IMG/VR virus record: IMGVR_UViG_3300021425_000151
Location: 1-27,216 of that record
Source of the DNA: a virus
DNA length: 27,216 nucleotides
Strand: one strand, 5' to 3'
The position numbers and the translations under genes are program-made. Of this stretch, positions 1 through 7,590 are shown in pieces. Below the pieces are notes generated by a model that did no database searches, was not told where the DNA came from, and saw only the letters and a list, made by a program, of their open reading frames with translations. Positions within the stretch are counted from its first letter, which is position 1. Every line of letters starts with the position of its first letter.

Positions 1-153
1 CTTCTGTGGGAAGTTTTCTGTAACGACCGCAGTTGAAACAACATTCTTTGCTTCACTGATCGTTTTAATAATGTTACCGCCTTGGAACATCAGGTTCTGA
101 TTGATACCTGAGAAGTTCTTCAAGACGGAAAGAGTGTTATCACTTAATTCCAT
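1..153 (-). CDS. 45: Sliding clamp gp45, N-terminal part (cut by window edge)
   Basis: The ring-shaped processivity clamp of T4-type DNA polymerase, which is also the mobile activator of late transcription through contact with gp55. Only the first 51 codons are present. The N-terminus (MELSDNTLSVLKNF) aligns with T4 gp45 (MKLSKDTTALLKNF), and the following segment also fits (GINQNLMFQGGNIIKT against T4's TINSGIMLKSGQFIMT). The start is supported by a GGAG motif about 6 bases before the ATG. It lies directly after gp46, keeping the T4 46-45 order without T4's intervening small genes, and it has its own early-type promoter in the 58-base gap. The rest of the gene lies beyond position 1. Identification rests on a short stretch, but the context agrees. 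Confidence 0.88.
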   Translation of the reverse strand, partial: MELSDNTLSVLKNFSGINQNLMFQGGNIIKTISEAKNVVSTAVVTENFPQK

Positions 154-179
154 AATCTACTCCGCGATTGATTTTATAT

Positions 180-209
180 ATTATATCACAAATGGCCATA
201 AAAGTAAAC
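180..209 (-). promoter_or_regulatory. Early-type phage promoter upstream of gp45
   Basis: On the minus strand a GTTTAC -35 box (204-209) and a TATAAT -10 box (180-185) are separated by 18 bases, with TGA directly before the -10 box, giving an extended -10. The same arrangement occurs upstream of gp55 and uvsY. Transcription would start near 173, about 20 bases before the gp45 ATG. The layout matches T4 early promoters, which favour GTTTAC and TATAAT. Confidence 0.8.
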
Positions 210-211
210 AG

Positions 212-1924
212 TTAAGCCACCATTTTACTGAAGTTTTTTTCTTTCTTGAATTCGATCTTCGATGCAAACTTACCGTCAAGGATCTCACCTTTATGAGAGA
301 TGACAAAGATATTTGTATCGTCGTCGAGAGTATAGAGAATCTTTAAGAGATTGTCTACGCCTTCATGGTCAAGAGAAGAATCGAATGTCTCATCGAGAAT
401 TAGAAGATTAGTTGCTACAGAGTTTTTCATCTTCGCAATCTGTCTCCATGTAAACAAGAGAGCCAAATCGATACGTTGCTTTTCGCCTTCAGAGAAACTA
501 TCGTATGTAAACTCGTCACGATGTCTCGAACGAATTGTTTCCTGAAATGATTCATCAAGATTGAAATGCACAAAGAAATCCAGAATCTGTAGATACTGAT
601 TGACAAGCTTATTGATTGCAGGAAGATACTGCTTAATAATCTTTGTCTTGATACCAGTATCTTTGAGCATCTCAGATATTACAGAATTATAGTTGAACTC
701 TTCTGACATGGTCAGCTTCTCTTCGAACAGACCGTTCTTTTCATTCGTAAGACTATCGAGATCTGCTTTCGCGTTATTCAGATCAGCGCCTACATCTTTT
801 TCGATGGAAGACTGGTATTCTTGAATTTGTTTCTGAAGGCTAGAGATCTCCCGGTTGTTCTCACCGAGTTGAGATACTTTAGATCGAAGCGATTGAAGTA
901 CGCCGCTGGCCTCGTTAATCTTTTCCTCCATCGAGGTCCCGTCCTCACCAACCTTACGGCGCTGGGATTGTAACGATTTGGCTTCTTGCTTCGCATGCTT
1001 GAGAATGTCATGTTTATGCGAGTCTGAGATGGTTTGGTCGCATACGGAACATACCTCATTCTCTTCAAAAAACATGGCACGTTTGGCAACTTCCTTCGAC
1101 TGTGTTTGAAGATCTTGACCTCTGAGCATAAGGGTCTGGCGTTGATCATGTAGAGTCGATAGCTCTTCCTCGGCGCTTCGAAGATTTTCTTCGAGGCCCA
1201 CGCTAAGCTCACTATTCTGAGCTTGTAGGTCATCGATGCTATCCTGCGCCGTTGATATCCTAGATTCATATTCTCTTTTATTCTCTTCAGTTAATGCTGT
1301 AATATCACGAATGTATTTTTTCTGTGTTTCGATTTTTGTATTCTGTATGTCAATCTTGTAATTATTATCTTTCAGTTTGTCTTTCAGTACGTTTATCTTT
1401 TCTCGAAGAATAATGTTCATCTTACTGAAAACATTGATATCAAGAAGATCCTCGATTACATCTCGTCGATGACCAGCAGGTAACTGCATGAATGGTATAA
1501 AGGATGAGGAGCCAAGCACGATTACCTGATGAAAGCTCTTATGATTGAGCTTTAAGATATTCTGTTCGAGGATCTTCTGATATTCTTTGGCATGAGAAGA
1601 TTGGTTGATCATTGTACCATTCTTCCATATTTCAAAGATACCTGGTTTGATGCCACGTACGACTTTGAATTTGCCTTGACCAACAGTAAACTCAACTTCA
1701 ACTACGCAACTTTTACCGTTGACAGAGTTGATCAGTTGTGGTTTGTTGATATTACGGTGTGGTTTACCAAACAATGCAAACGATATCGCATCGAGCATTG
1801 TAGATTTACCAGCACCATTTTGACCAACTATCAAAGTAGATTTTTGCTTATCAAGTTGGATTTCGGTAAACGAATTACCTGTCGAAAGAAAATTCTTCCA
1901 ACGAATCGTATTGAATATTATCAT
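212..1924 (-). CDS. 46: gp46, SbcC/Rad50-like recombination endonuclease subunit
   Basis: ATPase subunit of the gp46-gp47 complex, the phage Mre11/Rad50 (SbcCD) equivalent that resects DNA ends for recombination-dependent replication and host DNA breakdown. In the 570 residues (T4: 560) I see an N-terminal Walker A loop (GQNGAGKS, 34-41), a long coiled coil (about 170-410) interrupted by a CSVC zinc hook (292-295), an ABC signature (SFSEGEKQR, 476-484), and Walker B with the catalytic glutamate (LLILDET, 507-513) followed by a D-loop. A late switch histidine is likely in VISHKGE. The start overlaps the end of gp47 by 4 bases (ATGA), so the two are translationally coupled. All motifs are intact, and nothing suggests decay. 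Confidence 0.97.
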   Translation of the reverse strand: MIIFNTIRWKNFLSTGNSFTEIQLDKQKSTLIVGQNGAGKSTMLDAISFALFGKPHRNINKPQLINSVNGKSCVVEVEFTVGQGKFKVVRGIKPGIFEIWKNGTMINQSSHAKEYQKILEQNILKLNHKSFHQVIVLGSSSFIPFMQLPAGHRRDVIEDLLDINVFSKMNIILREKINVLKDKLKDNNYKIDIQNTKIETQKKYIRDITALTEENKREYESRISTAQDSIDDLQAQNSELSVGLEENLRSAEEELSTLHDQRQTLMLRGQDLQTQSKEVAKRAMFFEENEVCSVCDQTISDSHKHDILKHAKQEAKSLQSQRRKVGEDGTSMEEKINEASGVLQSLRSKVSQLGENNREISSLQKQIQEYQSSIEKDVGADLNNAKADLDSLTNEKNGLFEEKLTMSEEFNYNSVISEMLKDTGIKTKIIKQYLPAINKLVNQYLQILDFFVHFNLDESFQETIRSRHRDEFTYDSFSEGEKQRIDLALLFTWRQIAKMKNSVATNLLILDETFDSSLDHEGVDNLLKILYTLDDDTNIFVISHKGEILDGKFASKIEFKKEKNFSKMVA

Positions 1925-2982
1925 GCAACTTCTAGAGCCTGTGCTTCTGTCATGAGCTCACGCATTTGAGTTTTGATCTTCTCTTTATCGAGATCGGTTT
2001 CCACCGCTTCGATATACGTGTCGACGATTGTACTCGTATCGTCAAAGCTCACTTCCTCATCCTCAACATTCTCGCCGACAAACTCACTAAAGTTTTCGGC
2101 AATCTTTAATTCATATATATCTTGGTTCTGTATGCGATCAATAAAGCGATCGAATACGAACTGGTCTTTCTTATTGACCACCACGACCTTGATAAACTTC
2201 TTGCTCAGATCTGGTAGTTCTATATTATTATAATCTGTTTCCTCGTCATTGTACACAATTTTATGGAATAAAGTGTGAGGATTTCGAATCTTTTCAATCT
2301 CACGTGTTTCAGTATCGATGACATAGAAATATTTGGGGTCATGAGCATCTGACCAGAAAAACTCCATCTGACTTCCAAGATACCAGATATTATCCTGTCT
2401 TGAAGAAACATGGAAATGACCAGTGAGAACGAGTTCGAACTTCGAGAAGAGCTTATGGTCTAGACCACCATGTGCTTTGACACCCCTCATCAGTTCGAAC
2501 CCGCCGAGCTCAAGATGAGCACCAAGCCAGTCGGCTTTACAATCACGAATAAAACTCATTGAAGTTTCGTAGTTTTCCTGGTTTATCCATGGAAGCATAG
2601 CAAGCTTCAGTGACCCATATTCCAGAACAGTGGGCTCCATGATAATATGGACTTCATTCATGTAATAACCCAGAAGCTCCTTCAAAGAGTTCAAGTCATT
2701 CGTATTCTTGTAGTAAGTATCGTGGTTACCTGGAATGATATCCATTTTCATCCCAAGTTTGCGCATCGGATCAAGGAAACATTTCCTGTTATGATTCAAT
2801 GCCTTAAAGTTTACGAACTTACGGTGATCATAATAATCGCCAAGGTGTACGATCTGTTCGATCCCATGGTCTTGGCAATATGGAAAGAAAACCTTTGAAT
2901 AAAAGTCTTCTGCATTCTTCAAAAAGATCTCTGAAGAATTTCTGATACCGCAATGGGTATCGTTTAACACTGCAATTTTCAC
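1921..2982 (-). CDS. 47: gp47, SbcD/Mre11-like nuclease subunit
   Basis: Metallophosphoesterase nuclease that pairs with gp46. In the 353 residues (T4: 339) the full two-metal signature is visible in order: DTH (8-10), GDYYDHR (48-54), GNHD (85-88), GAHLE (154-158) and TGHFH (187-191). These provide the Asp, His and Asn ligands for Mn ions. The C-terminal third is acidic and less conserved, as in relatives, and would form the gp46-contacting region. The start overlaps the end of gp55 by 4 bases and the stop overlaps gp46 by 4 bases. The 55-47-46 genes therefore look like one translationally coupled unit behind the promoter at 3594-3623. Confidence 0.97.
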   Translation of the reverse strand: MKIAVLNDTHCGIRNSSEIFLKNAEDFYSKVFFPYCQDHGIEQIVHLGDYYDHRKFVNFKALNHNRKCFLDPMRKLGMKMDIIPGNHDTYYKNTNDLNSLKELLGYYMNEVHIIMEPTVLEYGSLKLAMLPWINQENYETSMSFIRDCKADWLGAHLELGGFELMRGVKAHGGLDHKLFSKFELVLTGHFHVSSRQDNIWYLGSQMEFFWSDAHDPKYFYVIDTETREIEKIRNPHTLFHKIVYNDEETDYNNIELPDLSKKFIKVVVVNKKDQFVFDRFIDRIQNQDIYELKIAENFSEFVGENVEDEEVSFDDTSTIVDTYIEAVETDLDKEKIKTQMRELMTEAQALEVA

Positions 2983-3572
2983 TGCATAAACTCCGTCAAA
3001 TCAGAATCTGCAATTCGAGTACGTTTCTTTCTTTTTTCCTCTTTTACAAATTCTTTCACTTCGGCATCGACATGTCTGACTTTTTCGATACGGTCTCGTA
3101 ATGTATCCACAAAGGCACCAACGACTTGTTGTGACATCTCGTCGCCTAATTCATTATCAATAAAGTTCTCAATACCGGATTTTGTCAGATATTTTAGCTT
3201 AATGTCTTGCTGTTTCTTTTCTTTCGCAATGCGACGTAGAAAAGCGTACCACGTAATCTGTGTAAAGTATGCAAAAGCATTCGGTTTACCAGTACGAGTG
3301 GCCGCAGAAATATCGTAGTTCTCGATAGCCTTCAAACAATTTTCAACAGCATCCATCACCATTTCTTCGCGATATGTGTAACGAATAAAATTAGATTTGT
3401 GAGACAAACCTTCAGCGATTCTTAGGAAACAGCTGGCAATATAATCTGGTACAATTGGAAGTTGTTGTTCGTTCTTCTTGGCCTCTTGAACTAGCGTAAC
3501 GTAATCCACTACGGCCTGAGAAAACTCGGCGTTGTTGACGTAATGGATTGCTGCTCTTTTTGATCGTGCCAT
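2979..3572 (-). CDS. 55: gp55, late-transcription sigma factor
   Basis: A divergent sigma-70-family subunit that directs host RNA polymerase to the TATAAATA late promoters of T4-like phages. Of the 197 residues (T4: 185), several blocks align with T4 gp55: YVNNAEFSQAVVDY near the N-terminus, then IAEGLS and NF, an EM..D.....L..I.NYD block, and NAFAYFTQ....AFLRRI.KEKK, which corresponds to the DNA-binding and core-binding region. The C-terminus ends in DLTEFMQ, which resembles the T4 gp55 tail (SLDFLYE) that docks on the gp45 clamp. An SD-like GAAAGG lies about 10 bases before the ATG. The gene opens the 55-47-46 unit. Two exact late boxes elsewhere in the window are its plausible targets. Confidence 0.93.
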   Translation of the reverse strand: MARSKRAAIHYVNNAEFSQAVVDYVTLVQEAKKNEQQLPIVPDYIASCFLRIAEGLSHKSNFIRYTYREEMVMDAVENCLKAIENYDISAATRTGKPNAFAYFTQITWYAFLRRIAKEKKQQDIKLKYLTKSGIENFIDNELGDEMSQQVVGAFVDTLRDRIEKVRHVDAEVKEFVKEEKRKKRTRIADSDLTEFMQ

Positions 3573-3593
3573 AATAAACTACCTTTCAATAAT

Positions 3594-3623
3594 ATTATAT
3601 CAAATCAATCACGTATTGTACAC
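3594..3623 (-). promoter_or_regulatory. Early-type phage promoter upstream of gp55
   Basis: Minus-strand GTGTAC (3618-3623), an 18-base spacer and TATAAT (3594-3599) preceded by TGA. Spacing and extended -10 are the same as at gp45 and uvsY. A start near 3587 leaves a leader of about 15 bases. The surrounding 117-base gap (3573-3689) holds nothing else I can support: there are weak inverted repeats, such as the self-complementary AACTATAGTT at the stop of the upstream gene, but no convincing terminator. Confidence 0.8.
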
Positions 3624-3689
3624 ATATAAACTTATCTCTAAGTCCGAAATTTTTTAGTGTACAACGGCACTTTTAGGTGTTATAATAAA

Positions 3690-4358
3690 CTATAGTTTAG
3701 TTGGAGCGGAGGTAGTACCCGGGGCAAGGGCCTCGTAGTAATATTCTTCCGTATCACCTAGTCTGTATTTATTACCACTTTCAACCTGATAGTAGTCTGT
3801 CGATACCTTAAAGTCAGGCATCATTGGATTCTCAGGCGTAAGAGAGTTATCGTACACTCTCATACGATTATTAGGATAAAGCGCATATTGACCGTTTTCA
3901 AGTTCAATCAGATTAAAAGATTTATGTTCTTCCGGAACTTCAGCAGTCGAATAGTCAACCTCATCGGCCTGCGCATGGTAGTTATCGAGAGTGCAAATAT
4001 AGGTACCATACATGTTACCCTGGTCCCGAGTTCTAATCTCGAAATCCATAGACCCAATAAATTGTTTATAGATCGATGTAACACCATAATCCATGCAATT
4101 CCAAAACTGAAGATTCGGCAATGTCAAATCCGGATTTGGCGTTTCTGGACTCGAAACAAAGGCACTGATTGGTAACTTATCATAAAGAGCACCGTAATGC
4201 GGCAGATAAGTTTCGAAATAAAATGCCCGACCTGGTATCGACTTTGCAGTTACCCAATGTCCTTCAACGAATTCGCCATGCCCGCTTTCGTGGTCCATGA
4301 GATATTCTTTTCTGACGTAAACTTTCTGATTCGGTAAATTTGTAATAAGAGTTGACAT
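3690..4358 (-). CDS. Uncharacterised protein, last gene of the uvsY-uvsW unit
   Basis: I do not recognise the function. The 222-residue product is acidic, soluble and rich in Tyr, Asn and Pro, with no signal peptide, membrane segment or nucleotide-binding motif. Visible features are an aromatic-rich block (about residues 45-60, GRAFYFETYLPHYGALYDKLP), a WNCMDYG segment around 106, and a Tyr-rich C-terminal stretch (DTEEYYYEA). The start overlaps the previous stop by one base (TAATG), so translation is coupled to the gene at 4358-4813. Sitting at the end of a recombination/replication unit suggests an accessory role in DNA metabolism or an early function, but a structural role is also possible because the sequence looks beta-rich. 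Gene call firm, role unknown. Confidence 0.85.
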   Translation of the reverse strand: MSTLITNLPNQKVYVRKEYLMDHESGHGEFVEGHWVTAKSIPGRAFYFETYLPHYGALYDKLPISAFVSSPETPNPDLTLPNLQFWNCMDYGVTSIYKQFIGSMDFEIRTRDQGNMYGTYICTLDNYHAQADEVDYSTAEVPEEHKSFNLIELENGQYALYPNNRMRVYDNSLTPENPMMPDFKVSTDYYQVESGNKYRLGDTEEYYYEALAPGTTSAPTKL

Positions 4359-4813
4359 TAGTGTTTCGTTGTTCCTGGGTTAAAGTGAATAATCTTTGGA
4401 TCCGCTGAATCCTGCGTAAAGCTCTCTTCTCTCATCTTTTGTTCAAGAAACTCTTCAAGCATATCGTCTGTCCAGTCATCGCCCATTTCGTCAATGATGT
4501 CTTCGATCTTGAAGTCTCTCTTAAACTTCTTTGCTTTCTCTACGTCTTCCATCGCACCTTTAAAATGAATTGCGATCGTGTTTGACGGTGTCGTTTCACC
4601 GATGATATGACCAATATTCAATACTGACAACTCATCGAAGTCATCTTGAAATGAGAGCCATGGTCTAAATGCATAGTATCTGATGTTTGTTTCGAAATCA
4701 TCCGTAGCAAGAACCTTTAACACCTTTCGAATTACGAGACCTTGTTCTGTATCTTCTACGACTTCACAGATAATTTCATCGTCATTCGTCAGCTTAAATT
4801 GTTTAAGATTCAT
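4358..4813 (-). CDS. Uncharacterised small acidic protein, possible Sm-like fold
   Basis: A 151-residue protein between uvsW and an unknown gene. The N-terminal half (about 1-95) has the look of a small beta barrel: a start in FKLTNDDEIICEVVED, a mid segment YYAFRPWLSF, then VLNIGHIIGE and IAIHF. It resembles a family of small T4-like phage proteins that I recall as Sm/Hfq-like, though this is from memory and unverified. The C-terminal third (about 96-140) is strongly charged and helical (EDVEKAKKFKRDFKIEDIIDE and following), with an Asp/Glu-rich tail. The start overlaps uvsW by 4 bases, so expression is coupled. An RNA- or DNA-binding accessory to UvsW would fit the place, but the sequence does not show it. 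Confidence 0.83.
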   Translation of the reverse strand: MNLKQFKLTNDDEIICEVVEDTEQGLVIRKVLKVLATDDFETNIRYYAFRPWLSFQDDFDELSVLNIGHIIGETTPSNTIAIHFKGAMEDVEKAKKFKRDFKIEDIIDEMGDDWTDDMLEEFLEQKMREESFTQDSADPKIIHFNPGTTKH

Positions 4814-6306
4814 ATTGACACCTCTACGGTTTTGTAATCAAATTCTTCTTTTTGATATATCTTCAGCCGTTCCCATGAATGAAGTAAACTAAAGTTCTTT
4901 CTGTTCTTCCAACTCAGATCGTCAGTTATATCATATAGTTCTGTTACACGACCATCACTACTCTTTCGAAGGCCTCGACCAATCGACTGTAACACTCGTA
5001 TTTGTGATTTCGATGGCGAAGCGAAAATGATATTATGTAACTCTTTTATATTTATACCTGTACTAAAAGTACCAAGTGAAGCAACTACAATTGCATCCCT
5101 CTGCTTTTCCACAATACCTCTAATTGCTTCTCTGTCGGAAACATCCGTACCACCCGATACAAAAAAGACTTTACGATCTTCATTTGCTTTATCCCTTATT
5201 AAATTGAACAATGGTTTACCATGCTTATCTACATAATTGAAAAGAACTAATGTGTTTCCTTTCATATCTATAGCTAGGTTTCGAATAAATTTATTCCGTT
5301 TTTCGTGGCTAACGATAAAGTCGATTTCGTCTTGGTATGTTTGTTTCCCGAAGTCCTTGCGTACCTCCTGTCCATAATCAAGAACGAGTCGCCTGATCGA
5401 TAGTTTTGCCAAAGTGTCGTTATCTTGTAATTCGCGAGTGGTCGTAACTTTGTAGGTTTTTCCGAATAGGCCTTGAAGTACAAGCTCATGAGTCTGCGAT
5501 CCATCTAATGTTCCTGTCGTACCAAATCTGTATTCTGCTTCTGTGCATTTATTCATAATATTCATCAGTGACTTTGATTTAAAGCCATGACACTCGTCAC
5601 CGATCACGCAACCGAATTGTTCGAACCATTGTTTCGGTAACTTATATACCGACTGCCATGTCGTAACTACGCATGCAGCTTTAATATTGTTTTTATCTTT
5701 GCCTGAATAGATTCTATGTATCGCACCTTCAGACCATCCGTACTCGATAAAGTCAGCATGCATCTGCTCTACAAGAGATGTTGTAGGTACGATAATCAGT
5801 ACACGTCCCGCTTTCGGATAGTTCGCTCCATTTGTCAGACGCTGTAACCAATATCTGATTACATTGTAGATTATGAACGATTTTCCTGATCCTGTTGGGC
5901 TGAGGAGGATTCCTCTTTTTCTCGTAAGCGCTTCTCCCACGCATTGGTACTGATACTCGCGAAGAGTGTAAGGGGAATTAAGAGTATCACAAAAACTGTC
6001 AAGATCGTGCTTAGTAATTCTTGTTCGATCATCGGCCGCTCCATACTTGGTTCTCTCTGACTCTAGTATATATCCCCGTTTCTCACAAAATTCACTTAAA
6101 TGGTAAAATAAACCTGCCGGCAGTGTACGATCTCTGAGTTGAAAGAGTCGTATCTTACCGTCCCACATACGATTACGATATGCAGGCATAAACTTGTAAC
6201 CGGGCACGTAGAAGCTAAAGAACTCGTTGAGCTCTTGTGCTGCACCCGAATCACAGGTAATTTCGAAATTTGCGTGATCTAGCTTCCGGACTCGAATTGT
6301 TTCCAC
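4810..6306 (-). CDS. uvsW: UvsW, superfamily 2 DNA/RNA helicase
   Basis: ATP-dependent helicase that in T4 unwinds R-loops, regresses forks and moves Holliday junctions, switching replication from origin-dependent to recombination-dependent mode. The 498 residues (T4: about 503) carry an N-terminal domain (1-105), then motif Q-like TLREYQYQC (about 114-122), Walker A SPTGSGKS (136-143), TTWQS (motif Ib region, about 215-219), the DECH box (237-240), TTGTLD (motif III, 263-268), an STGINI segment (motif V, 415-420) and QSIGRGLRK (motif VI, 440-448). All helicase motifs are intact. The start lies 28 bases inside uvsY, and the stop overlaps the next gene by 4 bases. A TATAAATA sequence occurs inside the coding region (5049-5056) but is explained by its codons. 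Confidence 0.96.
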   Translation of the reverse strand: METIRVRKLDHANFEITCDSGAAQELNEFFSFYVPGYKFMPAYRNRMWDGKIRLFQLRDRTLPAGLFYHLSEFCEKRGYILESERTKYGAADDRTRITKHDLDSFCDTLNSPYTLREYQYQCVGEALTRKRGILLSPTGSGKSFIIYNVIRYWLQRLTNGANYPKAGRVLIIVPTTSLVEQMHADFIEYGWSEGAIHRIYSGKDKNNIKAACVVTTWQSVYKLPKQWFEQFGCVIGDECHGFKSKSLMNIMNKCTEAEYRFGTTGTLDGSQTHELVLQGLFGKTYKVTTTRELQDNDTLAKLSIRRLVLDYGQEVRKDFGKQTYQDEIDFIVSHEKRNKFIRNLAIDMKGNTLVLFNYVDKHGKPLFNLIRDKANEDRKVFFVSGGTDVSDREAIRGIVEKQRDAIVVASLGTFSTGINIKELHNIIFASPSKSQIRVLQSIGRGLRKSSDGRVTELYDITDDLSWKNRKNFSLLHSWERLKIYQKEEFDYKTVEVSI

Positions 6307-6722
6307 TTGATTATATTACCAATAGTTTGATGTCGCCAGTTAAGGTTACTGATGATCTGTTCTAAAGTATCTATAACAGTCTTATAGTACTGTATTTTCT
6401 CTTCAGACTTCTGTATTTCTGGATCTGAGTCGTAGTAGTAATCCATTTCGCCTTTGAGTATTTTTAGACCATCAAATGGATCAGGATCCCATCCTTTTTC
6501 TACGACGTCTTCTTGTGACATCTTGCCGTTATAATATAACCACTTTTCTTTCAACAAAACTTTTTGTTGAAACTCTGCTCGTTTAAGTTGTAGCTTAGTT
6601 GTTGAAAGAAGTTCCAAATACTTGGCATGCAGTTTCGGTGTTTCACGCGATGATTCATCAAGTTGCATCTTGATCTCACTATCACGAGACCACATTTCAT
6701 GTATTTGTTTCAAGTCAATCAT
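6279..6722 (-). CDS. uvsY: UvsY, recombination mediator
   Basis: Loads the UvsX recombinase on gp32-coated single-stranded DNA. The 147-residue product (T4: 137) aligns in its core with T4 UvsY: HAKYLELLSTTKLQLKRAE followed by QQKVLLKEKWLYYNGK, against T4's YSKWLNKHSSIKKEMLRIE and QKKVALKARLDYYSGR. It ends in a similar helix (IKWKQFESG). It is all-helical and highly charged, as expected. The start at 6722 is favoured because MIDLKQIHEMWSRDS resembles the N-termini I recall for marine T4-like UvsY proteins. The ATG has no Shine-Dalgarno sequence and sits at the predicted start of the early-type promoter, so the early transcript would be leaderless. The overlap with uvsW (28 bases) mirrors the T4 pairing of these genes. 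Confidence 0.9.
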   Translation of the reverse strand: MIDLKQIHEMWSRDSEIKMQLDESSRETPKLHAKYLELLSTTKLQLKRAEFQQKVLLKEKWLYYNGKMSQEDVVEKGWDPDPFDGLKILKGEMDYYYDSDPEIQKSEEKIQYYKTVIDTLEQIISNLNWRHQTIGNIIKWKQFESGS

Positions 6723-6728
6723 ATTATA

Positions 6729-6758
6729 ATTATATCACAAAGTTGTTTAAAAGTACAC
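6729..6758 (-). promoter_or_regulatory. Early-type phage promoter upstream of uvsY
   Basis: Minus-strand GTGTAC (6753-6758), an 18-base spacer and TATAAT (6729-6734) with an extended -10 (TGTGA directly before it). It shares CTGTKTACTTTTA and TTGTGATATAAT with the promoter upstream of gp45. The -10 box ends only 6 bases before the uvsY ATG, so the predicted +1 falls on or beside the start codon. Confidence 0.78.
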
Positions 6759-6761
6759 AGT

Positions 6762-6769
6762 TATTTATA
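6762..6769 (-). promoter_or_regulatory. T4-type late promoter box (TATAAATA) upstream of uvsY
   Basis: An exact match to the T4 late -10 element on the minus strand, in the 53-base gap between the fibre block and uvsY. It would start transcription near 6756 and give uvsY a leader of about 35 bases. It is recognised by gp55, encoded in this window. Together with the early-type promoter 4 bases downstream it would give uvsY-uvsW both early and late expression. Confidence 0.7.
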
Positions 6770-6775
6770 AGCGAA

Positions 6776-7588
6776 TTAGCTCCATGATTCTGGATCGGCT
6801 GCTACACCGCCACCACCGCCACCACCACCGCCTGAACCTGCAGCTGAATCATATGCGGCCTGTGAATAAAATGCGGGTGTACTATCATATTCGAAAGGAA
6901 CCTGATTTGCAAAGGCAGTTATATTCGCTTCTGTATTTGAATAGCCTCCATAAAATCCTAGGGCATCAAAGTCCATCATAGTTGTATGCAAACCATATCT
7001 ACTATTTACTATATTTCGCGGCGCTGAGTAAAAAGAATCCTCTTGATAATTCAAGAAGTCAGAATCGGGAGCAGATGCTAAGTTCGTTGCGATAGAGTCT
7101 TGTTCTGCTAGTCCCTGTATCATTAAGGTAGAGTGATCAGCGCCGCCTCTAAAATAGTTCGAATCTACGAAGTTTATATCTGGAGTCGTACCATCAGAAT
7201 ATATTCGTACTCCTCCACCATATGTCCACATCGTATCTTTATATCTAGCACCCGAATCAGAACTAATACTGATGTACTGATCGTTTAAGAAGTTCCGCAT
7301 CAAGTTCTTATTACTATAATTTGCATTACCTGCGTCACGATCAATAATAACAGGAACAGAAAAACTTTTGATAAAAGATTCTGTATGCCAAGCATCCTGT
7401 GCAGAGTCAAAGGCAGCAGGAGTGTGATTCGTTATAACATTTACCCTTGCAAAACCTTTGCTGGTTCCAAGAGTAACAGGTTGAGTACGATCATCTATAC
7501 CAGAAATCAGATTATCATTCTGGGTTAGTGCATCATCTATCTCTTGAGCATTGATTCTATTAGTATGTTTCGGGCGATCGTACGCCAT
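6776..7588 (-). CDS. Putative virion/fibre protein with poly-glycine C-terminus
   Basis: Last gene of the fibre block, 270 residues. I do not recognise a family. The sequence is rich in Asp, Ser, Asn, Tyr and Gly and is predicted to be mostly beta or loop, with DSA/DSD/DSN dipeptides like the neighbouring fibre genes. It has no catalytic or membrane signature. The C-terminus carries nine consecutive glycines (253-261) followed by a short acidic, Trp-containing tail (VAADPESWS). The start is 2 bases after the stop of the 730-residue gene, so it is co-expressed with it. A fibre-tip, fibre-assembly or receptor-contact role is possible from position only. Confidence 0.78.
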   Translation of the reverse strand: MAYDRPKHTNRINAQEIDDALTQNDNLISGIDDRTQPVTLGTSKGFARVNVITNHTPAAFDSAQDAWHTESFIKSFSVPVIIDRDAGNANYSNKNLMRNFLNDQYISISSDSGARYKDTMWTYGGGVRIYSDGTTPDINFVDSNYFRGGADHSTLMIQGLAEQDSIATNLASAPDSDFLNYQEDSFYSAPRNIVNSRYGLHTTMMDFDALGFYGGYSNTEANITAFANQVPFEYDSTPAFYSQAAYDSAAGSGGGGGGGGGVAADPESWS

Positions 7589-7590
7589 AT

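Noticed and set aside
790-1969. Open frames in other reading frames over gp46, and plus-strand frames throughout
   Set aside because: They overlap genes with intact family motifs, lack ribosome-binding sites and have unlikely protein composition, so they are shadows of the real genes.
3573-3689. Possible terminator or small RNA gene in the 117-base gap before gp55
   Set aside because: Only short, weak inverted repeats are present and no stem followed by a T-run. The promoter explains the conserved part.
5049-5056. Exact TATAAATA on the minus strand inside uvsW
   Set aside because: It is accounted for by the Gly-Ile-Asn-Ile codons of helicase motif V, and no gene start follows closely. It could be a weak internal late promoter, but nothing supports it.
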